Positions 7,040 through 14,571 of a stretch of 20,167 nt of DNA are shown here, piece after piece. A program made the translations under genes and the position numbers. The DNA is from Gemmatimonadota bacterium (lineage in GTDB: Bacteria; Latescibacterota; UBA2968; UBA8231). The first letter of the stretch is position 1; the number at the start of each line of letters is the position of its first letter. The stretch spans positions 1 through 20,167 of the forward strand of contig JABHDC010000289.1 of the NCBI GenBank assembly GCA_018673255.1, in the 5' to 3' direction. Below the pieces are notes generated by a model. It did no database searches. It saw only the letters and a program-made list of their open reading frames with translations, and had not been told where the DNA came from.

Positions 7040-9153
7040 TATGCCATCTCCTCGCGGCGGATGATCTCTTCCTGTGCATGGGGCGCCATATCGACGAAGA
7101 CGGCGCTGTATCCGGTGATGCGGACCATCAGATCCCGGTGTTGTTCAGGGTGCTCTTGTGCTGCGCGCAATTGCTCGACGGACACCACGTTGAGCTGGCA
7201 CTGCAGGCCACCCAGATCGAAGTAGGTACGCAGGAGGGCGGTGAGTCGATCGAGTCCCTCATTGTCGCGGAGCCAATCCGGTTGCAGTCGGATGTTGAGA
7301 GCGCCGGAGTTGACGCCCTGCAGTGGCAAGCTGGCCACCGACTTGAGCATGGCTGTGAGGCCGTGTCGACATGAACCCGGATAGGGTGAGGTGTTTTCAC
7401 TCAGTGGTTGTCCGTCATGTCGACCATCCGGGGTGGCACCCGTCTCTGCACCGAGGCGAATGTGTCGCATGTCGGTTTCGAGGCAGCGGAAGACGATCAC
7501 CGCATCCTGCGTGCTCAGACCACAGGCTCGATCGATCTCGGCCTGCACCGCATTCAGCAGCCGCGTCGCATGGCCATCGGCCAATTCGTGGTCCTGACCG
7601 AACTTGGGTGCGCGCAGACACAGTTGCCGCAGGGCCTCGTTGCCGTCGAAGTCGTTGGCCAGTGCCGTCTGCAGATCCGTCAGTGAGACACGCCCCGAGC
7701 GCAGCACGAGTTCATCGATGGCGGCCAGAGAATCGGCGGCCGTGGCCAGGCCGCTGATGGCGCAGGTGATGGTTGGATAACGAATGCCACCTGCACTCCA
7801 CGAACGCGCCTGCTCTATGGGACCGTTGAAGAAGCAGTCGTCTACGTGCAGAATGCCAGGACCCTGGGAAGCCCAGTTCTGCCGCGCCTCGCGCAGTTGA
7901 TCACAGTGTCCGGTGATCTCCTGGCCGAAACATTCCACCAATCGCTCGTAGAGTGGATCCATGGAAGGCAGATCGTCATCGAGACTGGCCAGCGCATCCA
8001 GCAGATACTTCGGCAGCGTGGCCTGATGATAACCGACCTGATGCTGGATCCCCGGGATGTCGGGCCAATTACAGCCGTGCATGGTATAACTGATCGCGTC
8101 GTCTGCCTCGATGCCGCAGTGGCGCATGGCGGGGATGATATTCTCGTCGTTGTACACCATGAAACTCGCGTTGGCCCGCATCTTCTCACAGGCCAGACGC
8201 CACGTCGCCTCAGGTGCGTTGGCCGTGTAGCGGAAGACGATGACCGGATTTTCGTAGCCCGGATGCACCTGCTCCAGGAACAGGTCGGTCAGTTCGTCGG
8301 CCACGGGAGATCCGTCCGCACGGTAGCCGCCCAGCACGACGTATTGCGGCGCATCGTAGGTGAGATTGCGCTGCCAGCCGGTCTCCGTCGCTGACCCACC
8401 ACTCATCTGATGTTCGCCGCGTCCGAGGATCAGATTGTTGCGCTCGTAGAAGTCGGCGATCAGCGCCCCCGCCTCATCGCAGTTCAGGCGGTTCTCAGCC
8501 AGATCACGTCGATAGTAGGGCAGCAGCAACTCATCGAGACGACCAAACGTGAGGGTCGCATTGGCTGCCAGCATGGTGCAGTAGACGTGGCCCACGAGCC
8601 AGATCAGTTGCAGAGCCTCTGCAAACGTCTCCGGTGGTCGATCCGCGATGGCCGTGCATCGTTCTCCCAGGTCGCCGAGTCCCGCCTCGCGGGCCTGTTG
8701 TCCATAACGATGGGCATAGTGCCGGAAAGCCTGATAGATCCGGATGGCGCCCCGCAGGAAGTCGAGGGTCTCCTGCGATTCATGGCGGGACGTGTGGGTC
8801 ATCAGGCACTGTTGGGCGGTCTCTTCCAGACCGGCCAGACCCAGCTTCAGCAGGCGATCCCAGGCGAAACACTCGTGGCCGCCATCGCGCATCCACGGCG
8901 GGATCGAGCGGCCATTCCACTCATCCACGACGGTCTGCAGGTAGGCCTCGCCCTCGTCGTCGGGGACCTCTTCCAGAATGCGCCCCAATAGCAGATCGGA
9001 GGCCTCGATCGGCAGCTCGATATGGTCGAGCAGATGGTAGAGGCCCTCACCCAGTTGCAGTGGCTGGGGCAGGCCCTGCACGTGAAGGTCAGCTTCACGC
9101 GTCTTCCTCAGCCGTTCAAGGGTGGTACTGCGAATGTGTTTCACTAACGTCAT
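7039..9153 (-). CDS. Glycyl radical enzyme GRE1 (PFL-like), atypical active site
   Basis: This 704-residue protein is somewhat shorter than typical glycyl radical dehydratases. The C-terminal radical segment is VRITGYSAVFVDM, with the expected glycyl radical at Gly681. The upstream RLGAETGATPDGR is conserved with GRE2. The thiyl-radical Cys is Cys361 in YTMHGCNWPDIPG, which aligns with Cys383 of GRE2 through the shared preceding ND-E-I segment. Dehydratases and many eliminases of this family have Cys-x-Glu there; GRE1 has Cys-Asn-Trp. It is therefore probably not a standard diol dehydratase, and its reaction is unknown. No activase lies in its own operon; the nearest is at 10402-11310. Its stop overlaps the start of the IlvD-type dehydratase, suggesting consecutive steps or equal dosage. 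The start has GAGGGAAG upstream and faces UroD1 across 195 bases. Confidence 0.9.
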   Translation of the reverse strand: MTLVKHIRSTTLERLRKTREADLHVQGLPQPLQLGEGLYHLLDHIELPIEASDLLLGRILEEVPDDEGEAYLQTVVDEWNGRSIPPWMRDGGHECFAWDRLLKLGLAGLEETAQQCLMTHTSRHESQETLDFLRGAIRIYQAFRHYAHRYGQQAREAGLGDLGERCTAIADRPPETFAEALQLIWLVGHVYCTMLAANATLTFGRLDELLLPYYRRDLAENRLNCDEAGALIADFYERNNLILGRGEHQMSGGSATETGWQRNLTYDAPQYVVLGGYRADGSPVADELTDLFLEQVHPGYENPVIVFRYTANAPEATWRLACEKMRANASFMVYNDENIIPAMRHCGIEADDAISYTMHGCNWPDIPGIQHQVGYHQATLPKYLLDALASLDDDLPSMDPLYERLVECFGQEITGHCDQLREARQNWASQGPGILHVDDCFFNGPIEQARSWSAGGIRYPTITCAISGLATAADSLAAIDELVLRSGRVSLTDLQTALANDFDGNEALRQLCLRAPKFGQDHELADGHATRLLNAVQAEIDRACGLSTQDAVIVFRCLETDMRHIRLGAETGATPDGRHDGQPLSENTSPYPGSCRHGLTAMLKSVASLPLQGVNSGALNIRLQPDWLRDNEGLDRLTALLRTYFDLGGLQCQLNVVSVEQLRAAQEHPEQHRDLMVRITGYSAVFVDMAPHAQEEIIRREEMA

Positions 9154-9243
9154 CTGCTTCCCTCTTCCGATCTACCGCACTTCGCCTGCTGGATGCATGG
9201 TGCCCCTCAACAAGAAGACGAATGCAGCGTCCGAAGGCCACCT

Positions 9244-9262
9244 TGGCGGTCCTTGCCCGCCA
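9244..9262. promoter_or_regulatory. Short hairpin in the GRE1/UroD1 divergent region
   Basis: TGGCGG (9244-9249) and CCGCCA (9257-9262) can pair around a 7-base loop, about 90 bases before the GRE1 ATG. If transcribed with GRE1, it lies in the leader. There is no T run and no recognised riboswitch pattern, so the function is open. Confidence 0.2.
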
Positions 9263-9282
9263 CAACCGAACTGGTGTTACTC

Positions 9283-9300
9283 CACCTGAAGAGCACCTGA
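9283..9300 (+). repeat. Direct repeat CACCTGA at 11-bp spacing
   Basis: CACCTGA occurs at 9283-9289 and again at 9294-9300, one helical turn apart, in the divergent promoter region of GRE1 and UroD1. Same-face tandem half-sites like this can bind a regulator. Seven bases is short enough for chance. Confidence 0.25.
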
Positions 9301-9348
9301 GCTGGTTGCACATGCGGCCGAGGTCATCGGCATGGATTGGAAACCGAC

Positions 9349-10341
9349 ATGACACCACGCGACATCATCACTGCCAATATCGAATGTGCCGACCCGGAGC
9401 GGATCGGTTTTCAGTTTGGTGGCAACGAGGGCTGGCGCTACGACATGACCAGTGCCGGTTGCGAACACGGGATCGAGATTCGCCGGTGGGAAGAGGGGGA
9501 CTTCGAACTCTACACCGACATCTGGGGCAATCTCTGGCATCGTCTCAAGTCACTGTCCCTGGGTGGCGAAATCCGTAAACCGATTCTGGAAAACTGGTCC
9601 GATCTGGACAATCTTCAGATGCCGGACCTGACCGATCCCGCTTTCTACGACCAGGCACGTCAGCTGGGATCCTCGGAGGCGAACCTCTTCCGCATCGGCT
9701 GGATGCCGGGCTGGCCCTTCGCCGTGTGTCGTTACATGCGCCGCATGGAGGTCTACTTCGTCGATCTGGTCACCGAGCGGGAGCGGATCGACATCCTCCA
9801 CGATCGGGTAACAAGCCTGCTGGAAGGCGTCATCGATCGTTTCGGTGAAGCCGGTCTGGATGGGATCATGTTCTGCGAGGACCTGGGTGTGCAGGACAGA
9901 TTGCTTATGAGTCCGCAGATGTGGCGGGATATCTTCCGGCCTCTCTACGAACGACTCACTTCCAGAGCGCACGCGCACGGCATGAAGGTGATCCAACACT
10001 CCTGCGGCTGTAACTGGGAGCTCATCGACGATCTGTGTGAGTCGGGGATCGACTGCCTTCAGTTCGATCAACCTGCCGTCTACGATCTGCCCGATCTGGC
10101 GGCCAAGCTGCGGCAGCATCATGTGGGGCTCTATTCACCGTGTGACATTCAGCAGGTGCTGCCCACGGGTGATCGCGCGCTCATCGAGGCCGAGACCGAA
10201 CGCATGGTCAACACCTTCCGCGGCGGTTTCATCGCCAAGAATTACGGTGATCTGCACGGTATCGGTGTCGAACCGGATTGGGATCGTTGGGCTTACGACA
10301 CCTTTGTGCGTGTGGGGGCGCCAGAGGGTGATGCAATCTGA
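9349..10341 (+). CDS. Uroporphyrinogen decarboxylase (UroD)-fold protein, likely methyltransferase-type (UroD1)
   Basis: This is a 330-residue protein counted from the ATG at 9349 (MTPRDIIT, the usual opening of these catabolic UroD-like proteins). A TTG at 9337 would add four residues. It carries DGIMFCEDLG near 171-180, then IQHSCGCNWELIDDL at 215-229 with His217, Cys219 and Cys221, and SPCD with Cys265. In corrinoid methyltransferases such as MtaA and MtbA, a His-x-Cys plus a later Cys bind zinc, and these residues are in matching places here. This makes UroD1 the best candidate of the three for zinc-dependent methyl transfer to a thiol. Heme synthesis is unlikely given the context. It is transcribed away from GRE1 and converges on the activase. 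The substrate is unknown. Confidence 0.8.
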   Translation: MTPRDIITANIECADPERIGFQFGGNEGWRYDMTSAGCEHGIEIRRWEEGDFELYTDIWGNLWHRLKSLSLGGEIRKPILENWSDLDNLQMPDLTDPAFYDQARQLGSSEANLFRIGWMPGWPFAVCRYMRRMEVYFVDLVTERERIDILHDRVTSLLEGVIDRFGEAGLDGIMFCEDLGVQDRLLMSPQMWRDIFRPLYERLTSRAHAHGMKVIQHSCGCNWELIDDLCESGIDCLQFDQPAVYDLPDLAAKLRQHHVGLYSPCDIQQVLPTGDRALIEAETERMVNTFRGGFIAKNYGDLHGIGVEPDWDRWAYDTFVRVGAPEGDAI

Positions 10342-10373
10342 GCTGGTGGCGATCGCCTGCATGGGCCACCGGC
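10342..10373. terminator. Hairpin between converging UroD1 and activase genes
   Basis: GCTGGTGGC (10342-10350) pairs with GCCACCGGC (10365-10373) over 9 positions, including one G-U pair on the plus strand, around a 14-base loop. It begins directly after the UroD1 stop in a 60-base convergent gap, which is where a terminator is expected. There is no T tract, so intrinsic termination is doubtful. Confidence 0.35.
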
Positions 10374-10401
10374 TTCGAGCAGGATCTGGGACTCTCCTGG
10401 G

Positions 10402-11310
10402 TCAGCTACCGACGTGGACCTCGAGGCCATGGGCGCGCATGCGCTGGGCGATGGCTTCCATTTCTGGTGCCGAGGGTGGCTCCAGTCCATCGAGTTGATA
10501 CGGCATGCCAAGGCGGGCGTATTTCGAGGCGCCCAGCTTGTGGTAGGGCAACAATTCGATCCGGGTAATGCCCTGGATCCCGGCCAGCAGCAAGGCGGTG
10601 GCCTCGATGTCCTGGCCGTCATCATTCACCGTAGGGATCACGGGCATGCGGATCTCGATGGGGGTACCGCTCTGCCCCAGGCGCTGAAGGTTCTCCAGGA
10701 TCCGCTGATTGGGCACACCTGTGTGCGTCCGATGGTGCCCCGAGTCGATGTGCTTGATGTCGTAGAGGACGATATCGATGTAGGGGAGCAGGTCTTCGAA
10801 GATGTGCCACGGTGTCTGGCCTGAGGTGTCTACTGCCGTATGCAGTCCCTCCGCCTTGCAGGTCTTGAGCAGGGCCAGGACGAACTCGTGCTGCAGGGTT
10901 GGTTCACCACCGGACAGGGTGATGCCGCCCTCCGAGTTCTGGTAGAAGGGGAGATCCTTGCGCAACTCCACCATCACTTCTTCCACCGTCACCTCTCGTC
11001 CTTCCATCACAAGGGCTTCGGCGTAGCAGACCTCCGTGCACTTGCCGCACAAGGTGCACAGGTCCCGGTGGTAGACGCGGGTGCCATCCGGCAGCATCTC
11101 GTGGGCCTGCTGCGGGCAGACGCGGAAGCACTCACCGCAGGAGATGCACTTGGATTCGAACAGGACCAGTTCGGGTTTTGTGCTCATCGCCTCGGGATTG
11201 TGACACCACGCGCAGGCCAGCGGGCATCCCTTGAAGAACACGGTGGTACGAATCCCTGGTCCGTCGTGGATGGCGAATTTCTTGATGTCGAAGATCAGTG
11301 CCTTGAGCAT
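10402..11310 (-). CDS. Glycyl radical enzyme activating enzyme (radical SAM, with two ferredoxin clusters)
   Basis: This 302-residue protein has the normal length for a PFL-activase-like enzyme with a ferredoxin insert. The radical-SAM motif GCPLACAWC has Cys29, Cys33 and Cys36. Two ferredoxin motifs follow: CISCGECFRVC (Cys55, 58, 61, 65) and CTLCGKCTEVC (Cys85, 88, 91, 95). GGEP at 134-137 is the SAM-binding motif. It makes a 5'-deoxyadenosyl radical that abstracts hydrogen from the partner glycine. Extra clusters are typical of activases for glycerol/propanediol dehydratase, hydroxyphenylacetate decarboxylase and choline lyase, not of plain PflA. The ATG follows the GRE2 stop by 9 bases with AGGAT just before, so it is co-translated with GRE2, its evident partner. 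It may also serve GRE1, which lacks one. Confidence 0.95.
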   Translation of the reverse strand: MLKALIFDIKKFAIHDGPGIRTTVFFKGCPLACAWCHNPEAMSTKPELVLFESKCISCGECFRVCPQQAHEMLPDGTRVYHRDLCTLCGKCTEVCYAEALVMEGREVTVEEVMVELRKDLPFYQNSEGGITLSGGEPTLQHEFVLALLKTCKAEGLHTAVDTSGQTPWHIFEDLLPYIDIVLYDIKHIDSGHHRTHTGVPNQRILENLQRLGQSGTPIEIRMPVIPTVNDDGQDIEATALLLAGIQGITRIELLPYHKLGASKYARLGMPYQLDGLEPPSAPEMEAIAQRMRAHGLEVHVGS

Positions 11311-11319
11311 GCGATCCTG

Positions 11320-13503
11320 TTATAGCGTGGCGTGTTCGGTTCGGGAGATTACTTCGTCCTGCAGCTGCTCGTCGAGGTGGACGAAGTAGTCGGAATACCC
11401 GGCCACGCGCACCAGCAGGTCGGCGTGTTCTTCCGGATTCAACTGTGCAGCGCGTAAGACATCGCTGCTGACGACATTCACCTGAATCTCGAATCCACCC
11501 CGTCGCAGATACGTCCTGACCAGATCGCCCAGTGCCTGCAGGCCCGGCTCGTCGGCGAGGACGGACTGTGAGAATCTGACATTGTGCACCAGGCCGCCCA
11601 GGGCGGGTCTGTGATTCCAGGCGGTGGTGGACAGGGCTGATGCGGTGGGACCGCAACGGTCGCGGCCCTGAGCTGAACCGGCGCCATCGGCCAGGGCAGT
11701 ACCGGCCTTGCGACCATCCGGGGTTGCACCGGTCTCGGCGCCGAGGCGCCCATGCATGACCCAGCAGAAGAAGCCCGGGACGTAGGCGTGGGGGCCGACC
11801 TGATGGGTGCCGGTGATCTCGATGAGGATGTGTGCCCACTTTGCAGCCATCGCGTCGGCTGCTTCATCGGCATTGCCATAACTGGGCAATCGGTTGAGGA
11901 TCCGCTGTCGCAAGGGTTCTTCATCGGCAAAGTTTCGCTGCAGAATGTCGCGCAGCTGGCGCATCGACAGGTCGCCGTCGTAGACGAGATGTTCGATCGC
12001 GATCAGGCCGTCGATGAGATTGGCCAGGCCGACGAAGGAATTCTCCACCCAGTTGTATCGGGCACCGCCGCGGTCGAAGTCGAGTCCCTTTTCCAGACAG
12101 TCGTCGATCAGACAGCTGGCCAGGGGAAAACACCCGGTGTGGGCCCTTTTGTGCCAGATGGCATCCAGATTCCGGGCGGCCTCGCCGACGATGGCTTCGA
12201 AATGCGTCCTCACGACCCTCTCGAAGTCCTCGAAGGTGGCACAACCTGCCTCACCATCAGCGACCTGGTCGATCGCCTCCAACAGGTGCCGGGCGCAATT
12301 GACGTAGGGTGCCGTGACCCACATATGGGCATTGCCCACGGTCTTGATCTCCACGCAGGTGGAGTTCATGTAGTTGTAGGAATCGGCTTCACTGACGCCG
12401 TGGTCGCGCAGGCCGGAGACGATCAACTCATCGTTGAAGAAGGCGGGATCCCCGATTCCCGTGCGTAACATGCGGCAGGCATAGTCGGTCAGTGCCGCTG
12501 GCGTGCCCTCATGCCAGGCCAGCCCCACTGTGGGATAGACCAGTTGTGTTGCCTGACGCGCCGCCAGGCAGAGGTAAGTGAGTTCGCAGGTCGCGTCGTG
12601 GCCCTGATGGTCGCGGCCACCGACCATCACCGACAGGGCCAACCCGGGGCCGATGATGTTGTTGAACTGGATGTAGAGGCAGCTGATCAGCTCGAGGGCC
12701 TCGTCTGCGTCAATCCGGCCGGCGGCCAGATCGGCTTCGTACAGGCGACGCAGGCTCTGGTCCATGCGTCCCGGTGTCGTGAGGCCGTGATCCTCAGCAA
12801 ACCACAGAGCGATGATGGTCAGGAACATCAACTGCAGTGCTTCGTGGAATGTGGCCGGTGGCTGCGTGGCGATGCGCCGGCAGATCGGCGCAAGTTCGCC
12901 TGAGGTGCAATTCCGGTCACATTCGTCTGCAACCCTCAGGATGTAGAGAGACAGCCCATCGAGGGCGGCGGCGCAGGCTCGGTAGAAATCATCCTGGCCA
13001 GGTGTGGCGGCTGCACGCCGCGTGGCGATCTCTTCCTGCAGACCACCGATGCCCAGGCTGAACAGCTTGTCCACATCGGGGTGAAAGTGTCCGGCATCAC
13101 CACCCGGATAGGGCGGGATCGCCTCGAGCGTGGCAGAGACGGCCTCGATCTGCAGTGACTCTTCGGGCGTGGGGGGGCGCAGTTGTGGTCTGCCGGCGAT
13201 CCGTTCGCCGGCAGACACATCGATGGGCATCATGGCCAGCCGCTTCGTCGTGCGCCGACCACGCCACACGAGCCAGTCCTCGTCCGGCTCCCGCTCCAGC
13301 CAGGCGGCGGCATCGGCCAGGGCCAGTGCGGGCGGGCCCGGGACCCCTGCGCTCTGCCGCGCCAGGGCCCGATCGCGCAGGGCCGAGATCGCCGGGCGCA
13401 GGACCGGCTCTGTTCCGGGTCCGGTTGCGAAAATGGATACAGTATCGCTCACGGACCTGAAGGTTGTGTCGATCCGGTCGCTGGTGACAGGTGTCTCGGT
13501 CAT
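11320..13503 (-). CDS. Glycyl radical enzyme GRE2, dehydratase/eliminase type
   Basis: This 727-residue protein has thiyl Cys383 and general-base Glu385 in YMNSTCVEIKTVG, followed by SCLIDDCLEKGLDFDRGGAR (464-483), RLGAETGATPDGR, and the radical segment VRVAGYSDYFVHL with Gly702. The Cys-x-Glu pair occurs in glycerol and propanediol dehydratases, hydroxyproline dehydratase, choline TMA-lyase and the isethionate/DHPS sulfite-lyases. These reactions remove a leaving group next to a radical and mostly give an aldehyde, ketone or imine. Which one applies cannot be read without an alignment; the STC context differs from the GC-V-E I would expect in the best-known members. The ATG overlaps the UroD2 stop as ATGA, and the activase follows by 9 bases. 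An aldehyde product would suit the AOR encoded first in this operon. Confidence 0.93.
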   Translation of the reverse strand: MTETPVTSDRIDTTFRSVSDTVSIFATGPGTEPVLRPAISALRDRALARQSAGVPGPPALALADAAAWLEREPDEDWLVWRGRRTTKRLAMMPIDVSAGERIAGRPQLRPPTPEESLQIEAVSATLEAIPPYPGGDAGHFHPDVDKLFSLGIGGLQEEIATRRAAATPGQDDFYRACAAALDGLSLYILRVADECDRNCTSGELAPICRRIATQPPATFHEALQLMFLTIIALWFAEDHGLTTPGRMDQSLRRLYEADLAAGRIDADEALELISCLYIQFNNIIGPGLALSVMVGGRDHQGHDATCELTYLCLAARQATQLVYPTVGLAWHEGTPAALTDYACRMLRTGIGDPAFFNDELIVSGLRDHGVSEADSYNYMNSTCVEIKTVGNAHMWVTAPYVNCARHLLEAIDQVADGEAGCATFEDFERVVRTHFEAIVGEAARNLDAIWHKRAHTGCFPLASCLIDDCLEKGLDFDRGGARYNWVENSFVGLANLIDGLIAIEHLVYDGDLSMRQLRDILQRNFADEEPLRQRILNRLPSYGNADEAADAMAAKWAHILIEITGTHQVGPHAYVPGFFCWVMHGRLGAETGATPDGRKAGTALADGAGSAQGRDRCGPTASALSTTAWNHRPALGGLVHNVRFSQSVLADEPGLQALGDLVRTYLRRGGFEIQVNVVSSDVLRAAQLNPEEHADLLVRVAGYSDYFVHLDEQLQDEVISRTEHATL

Positions 13504-14528
13504 GGTGTCAGGACATCCGCATAGAGGCCATGGGCGCGCACGGCGGCTGACATGGCATTCGCATTCTCGGGAAGCACATAGGAAGCCAGGCTGTTGCCAC
13601 TGCTGATGATGTAGCCACCACCCGGTCCGACATGGTCGATCAGATAACGAACCTCCGTCTCAACGTCCTGGGGCGTGCCCATTCCCAGGATATTCAGATC
13701 CACGTTGCCCAGGACACAGATCCGGTCGCCGTATTGGCGCTTCACCTCGACGATGTCCATGGCGTCCTTCTCCATCGGGTGCATTCCGGCGATCCCAAGA
13801 CTCAACAGATCATCCATAAATGGCAGCATGTTTCCGTCGCTGTGGATGATCCAGGGGATGCTGATGTGCTCGGCGATGCGGCGATATCGCGGCATGACCA
13901 GTTCCCGGAAGACCTCAGGAGAGAAGAAGGGTCCCGTGTGGAAGGCCATGTCATCGGTCGATACGTAGACATCGAATCCGAGTTCGCAGACCCGCTGTGC
14001 TACAACCACCGACCAGTCGACGTAGGCGTCCAGGACTTCCTCGATGAAGTCCCGATCTTCGAAGAGGGCGATGCTGAAGGTCTCCAGCCCCATGCTCAGC
14101 GTCGTCGGAAAGATTCCCATTCGTGTGATGAACCACGCGGAGTAATCACCCTTGTGGCGGACGAACTCGGCCGCACCGGCATACAGATCGTCATCATGCG
14201 GGTCTGGGAGTTGGAGCAGGTGCAGATCATCGCGTGTGTGGAGCATCCCGTCACCATAGAAGAGCCGCCCGTCCTTGCCCGGGATCTTCTCAGCATAGAC
14301 AGGCGCACGAAGTACATAGCTGAGATTGTCGAGGCCAAGGTGCTCGGCGACGGCTAAGGATTCCTCGAGGCTGAAGGGATGCGCTTCCATGTTGTACGCC
14401 TCGCTGACCTGGGGACCCCAGCCCATCAGTCGCTGAGCCAGGGCCCGGTCGACGGCCAACTCGCACCAGGGGACACGGTCCGGCACCTGGCGGCGCAAAG
14501 CTGCGCTGACTCGGTCACGAGAATTCAA
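13500..14528 (-). CDS. Uroporphyrinogen decarboxylase-fold protein (UroD2)
   Basis: This is a 342-residue protein, taken from a TTG at 14526-14528 so that it begins MNSRDRVSAALRRQVPDRVPW, the standard opening of this family. A GTG frame from 14552 would add eight residues that include the RBS itself. Motifs are MPRYRRIAE, IIHSDGNMLPFMDDL (227-241) and CVLGNVDLNILGMGTPQDV (271-289), all typical of UroD-like methyltransferase relatives. At the position where UroD1 has His-Ser-Cys, this protein has His229-Ser-Asp231, so the cysteine zinc ligand is missing. Any metal binding would differ. It lies between the AOR and GRE2, sharing ATGA with GRE2, so it belongs to the same pathway. The substrate is unknown; heme synthesis is unlikely. 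Confidence 0.82.
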   Translation of the reverse strand: MNSRDRVSAALRRQVPDRVPWCELAVDRALAQRLMGWGPQVSEAYNMEAHPFSLEESLAVAEHLGLDNLSYVLRAPVYAEKIPGKDGRLFYGDGMLHTRDDLHLLQLPDPHDDDLYAGAAEFVRHKGDYSAWFITRMGIFPTTLSMGLETFSIALFEDRDFIEEVLDAYVDWSVVVAQRVCELGFDVYVSTDDMAFHTGPFFSPEVFRELVMPRYRRIAEHISIPWIIHSDGNMLPFMDDLLSLGIAGMHPMEKDAMDIVEVKRQYGDRICVLGNVDLNILGMGTPQDVETEVRYLIDHVGPGGGYIISSGNSLASYVLPENANAMSAAVRAHGLYADVLTP

Positions 14529-14535
14529 CGGTGAT

Positions 14536-14544
14536 CCTCTCCTT
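14536..14544 (-). promoter_or_regulatory. Ribosome binding site supporting the TTG start of UroD2
   Basis: AAGGAGAGG on the minus strand ends 7 nt before the TTG at 14526-14528. The alternative GTG at 14552 lies upstream of it and would translate through it. The first A of the site is also the last base of the 24-bp palindrome. Confidence 0.7.
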
Positions 14545-14567
14545 CCTGCCACACCGGTGTGGCAGGA
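14544..14567. promoter_or_regulatory. Perfect 24-bp palindrome between AOR and UroD2
   Basis: The half TCCTGCCACACC is followed directly by its exact reverse complement. It fills most of the 43-base gap between the AOR stop and the UroD2 start, and touches the UroD2 RBS. As DNA it could be an operator for a dimeric protein. As RNA it would fold into a strong hairpin that could stabilise the downstream message or reduce read-through. It has no T tract. Confidence 0.6.
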
Positions 14568-14571
14568 CCGA

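Noticed and set aside
6068..7225. Long plus-strand frame of 385 codons opposite the IlvD-type dehydratase
   Set aside because: It lies antisense to a gene with full family motifs, and its translation is rich in His, Gly and Gln with no domain. It is a shadow of biased codon use in GC-rich DNA.
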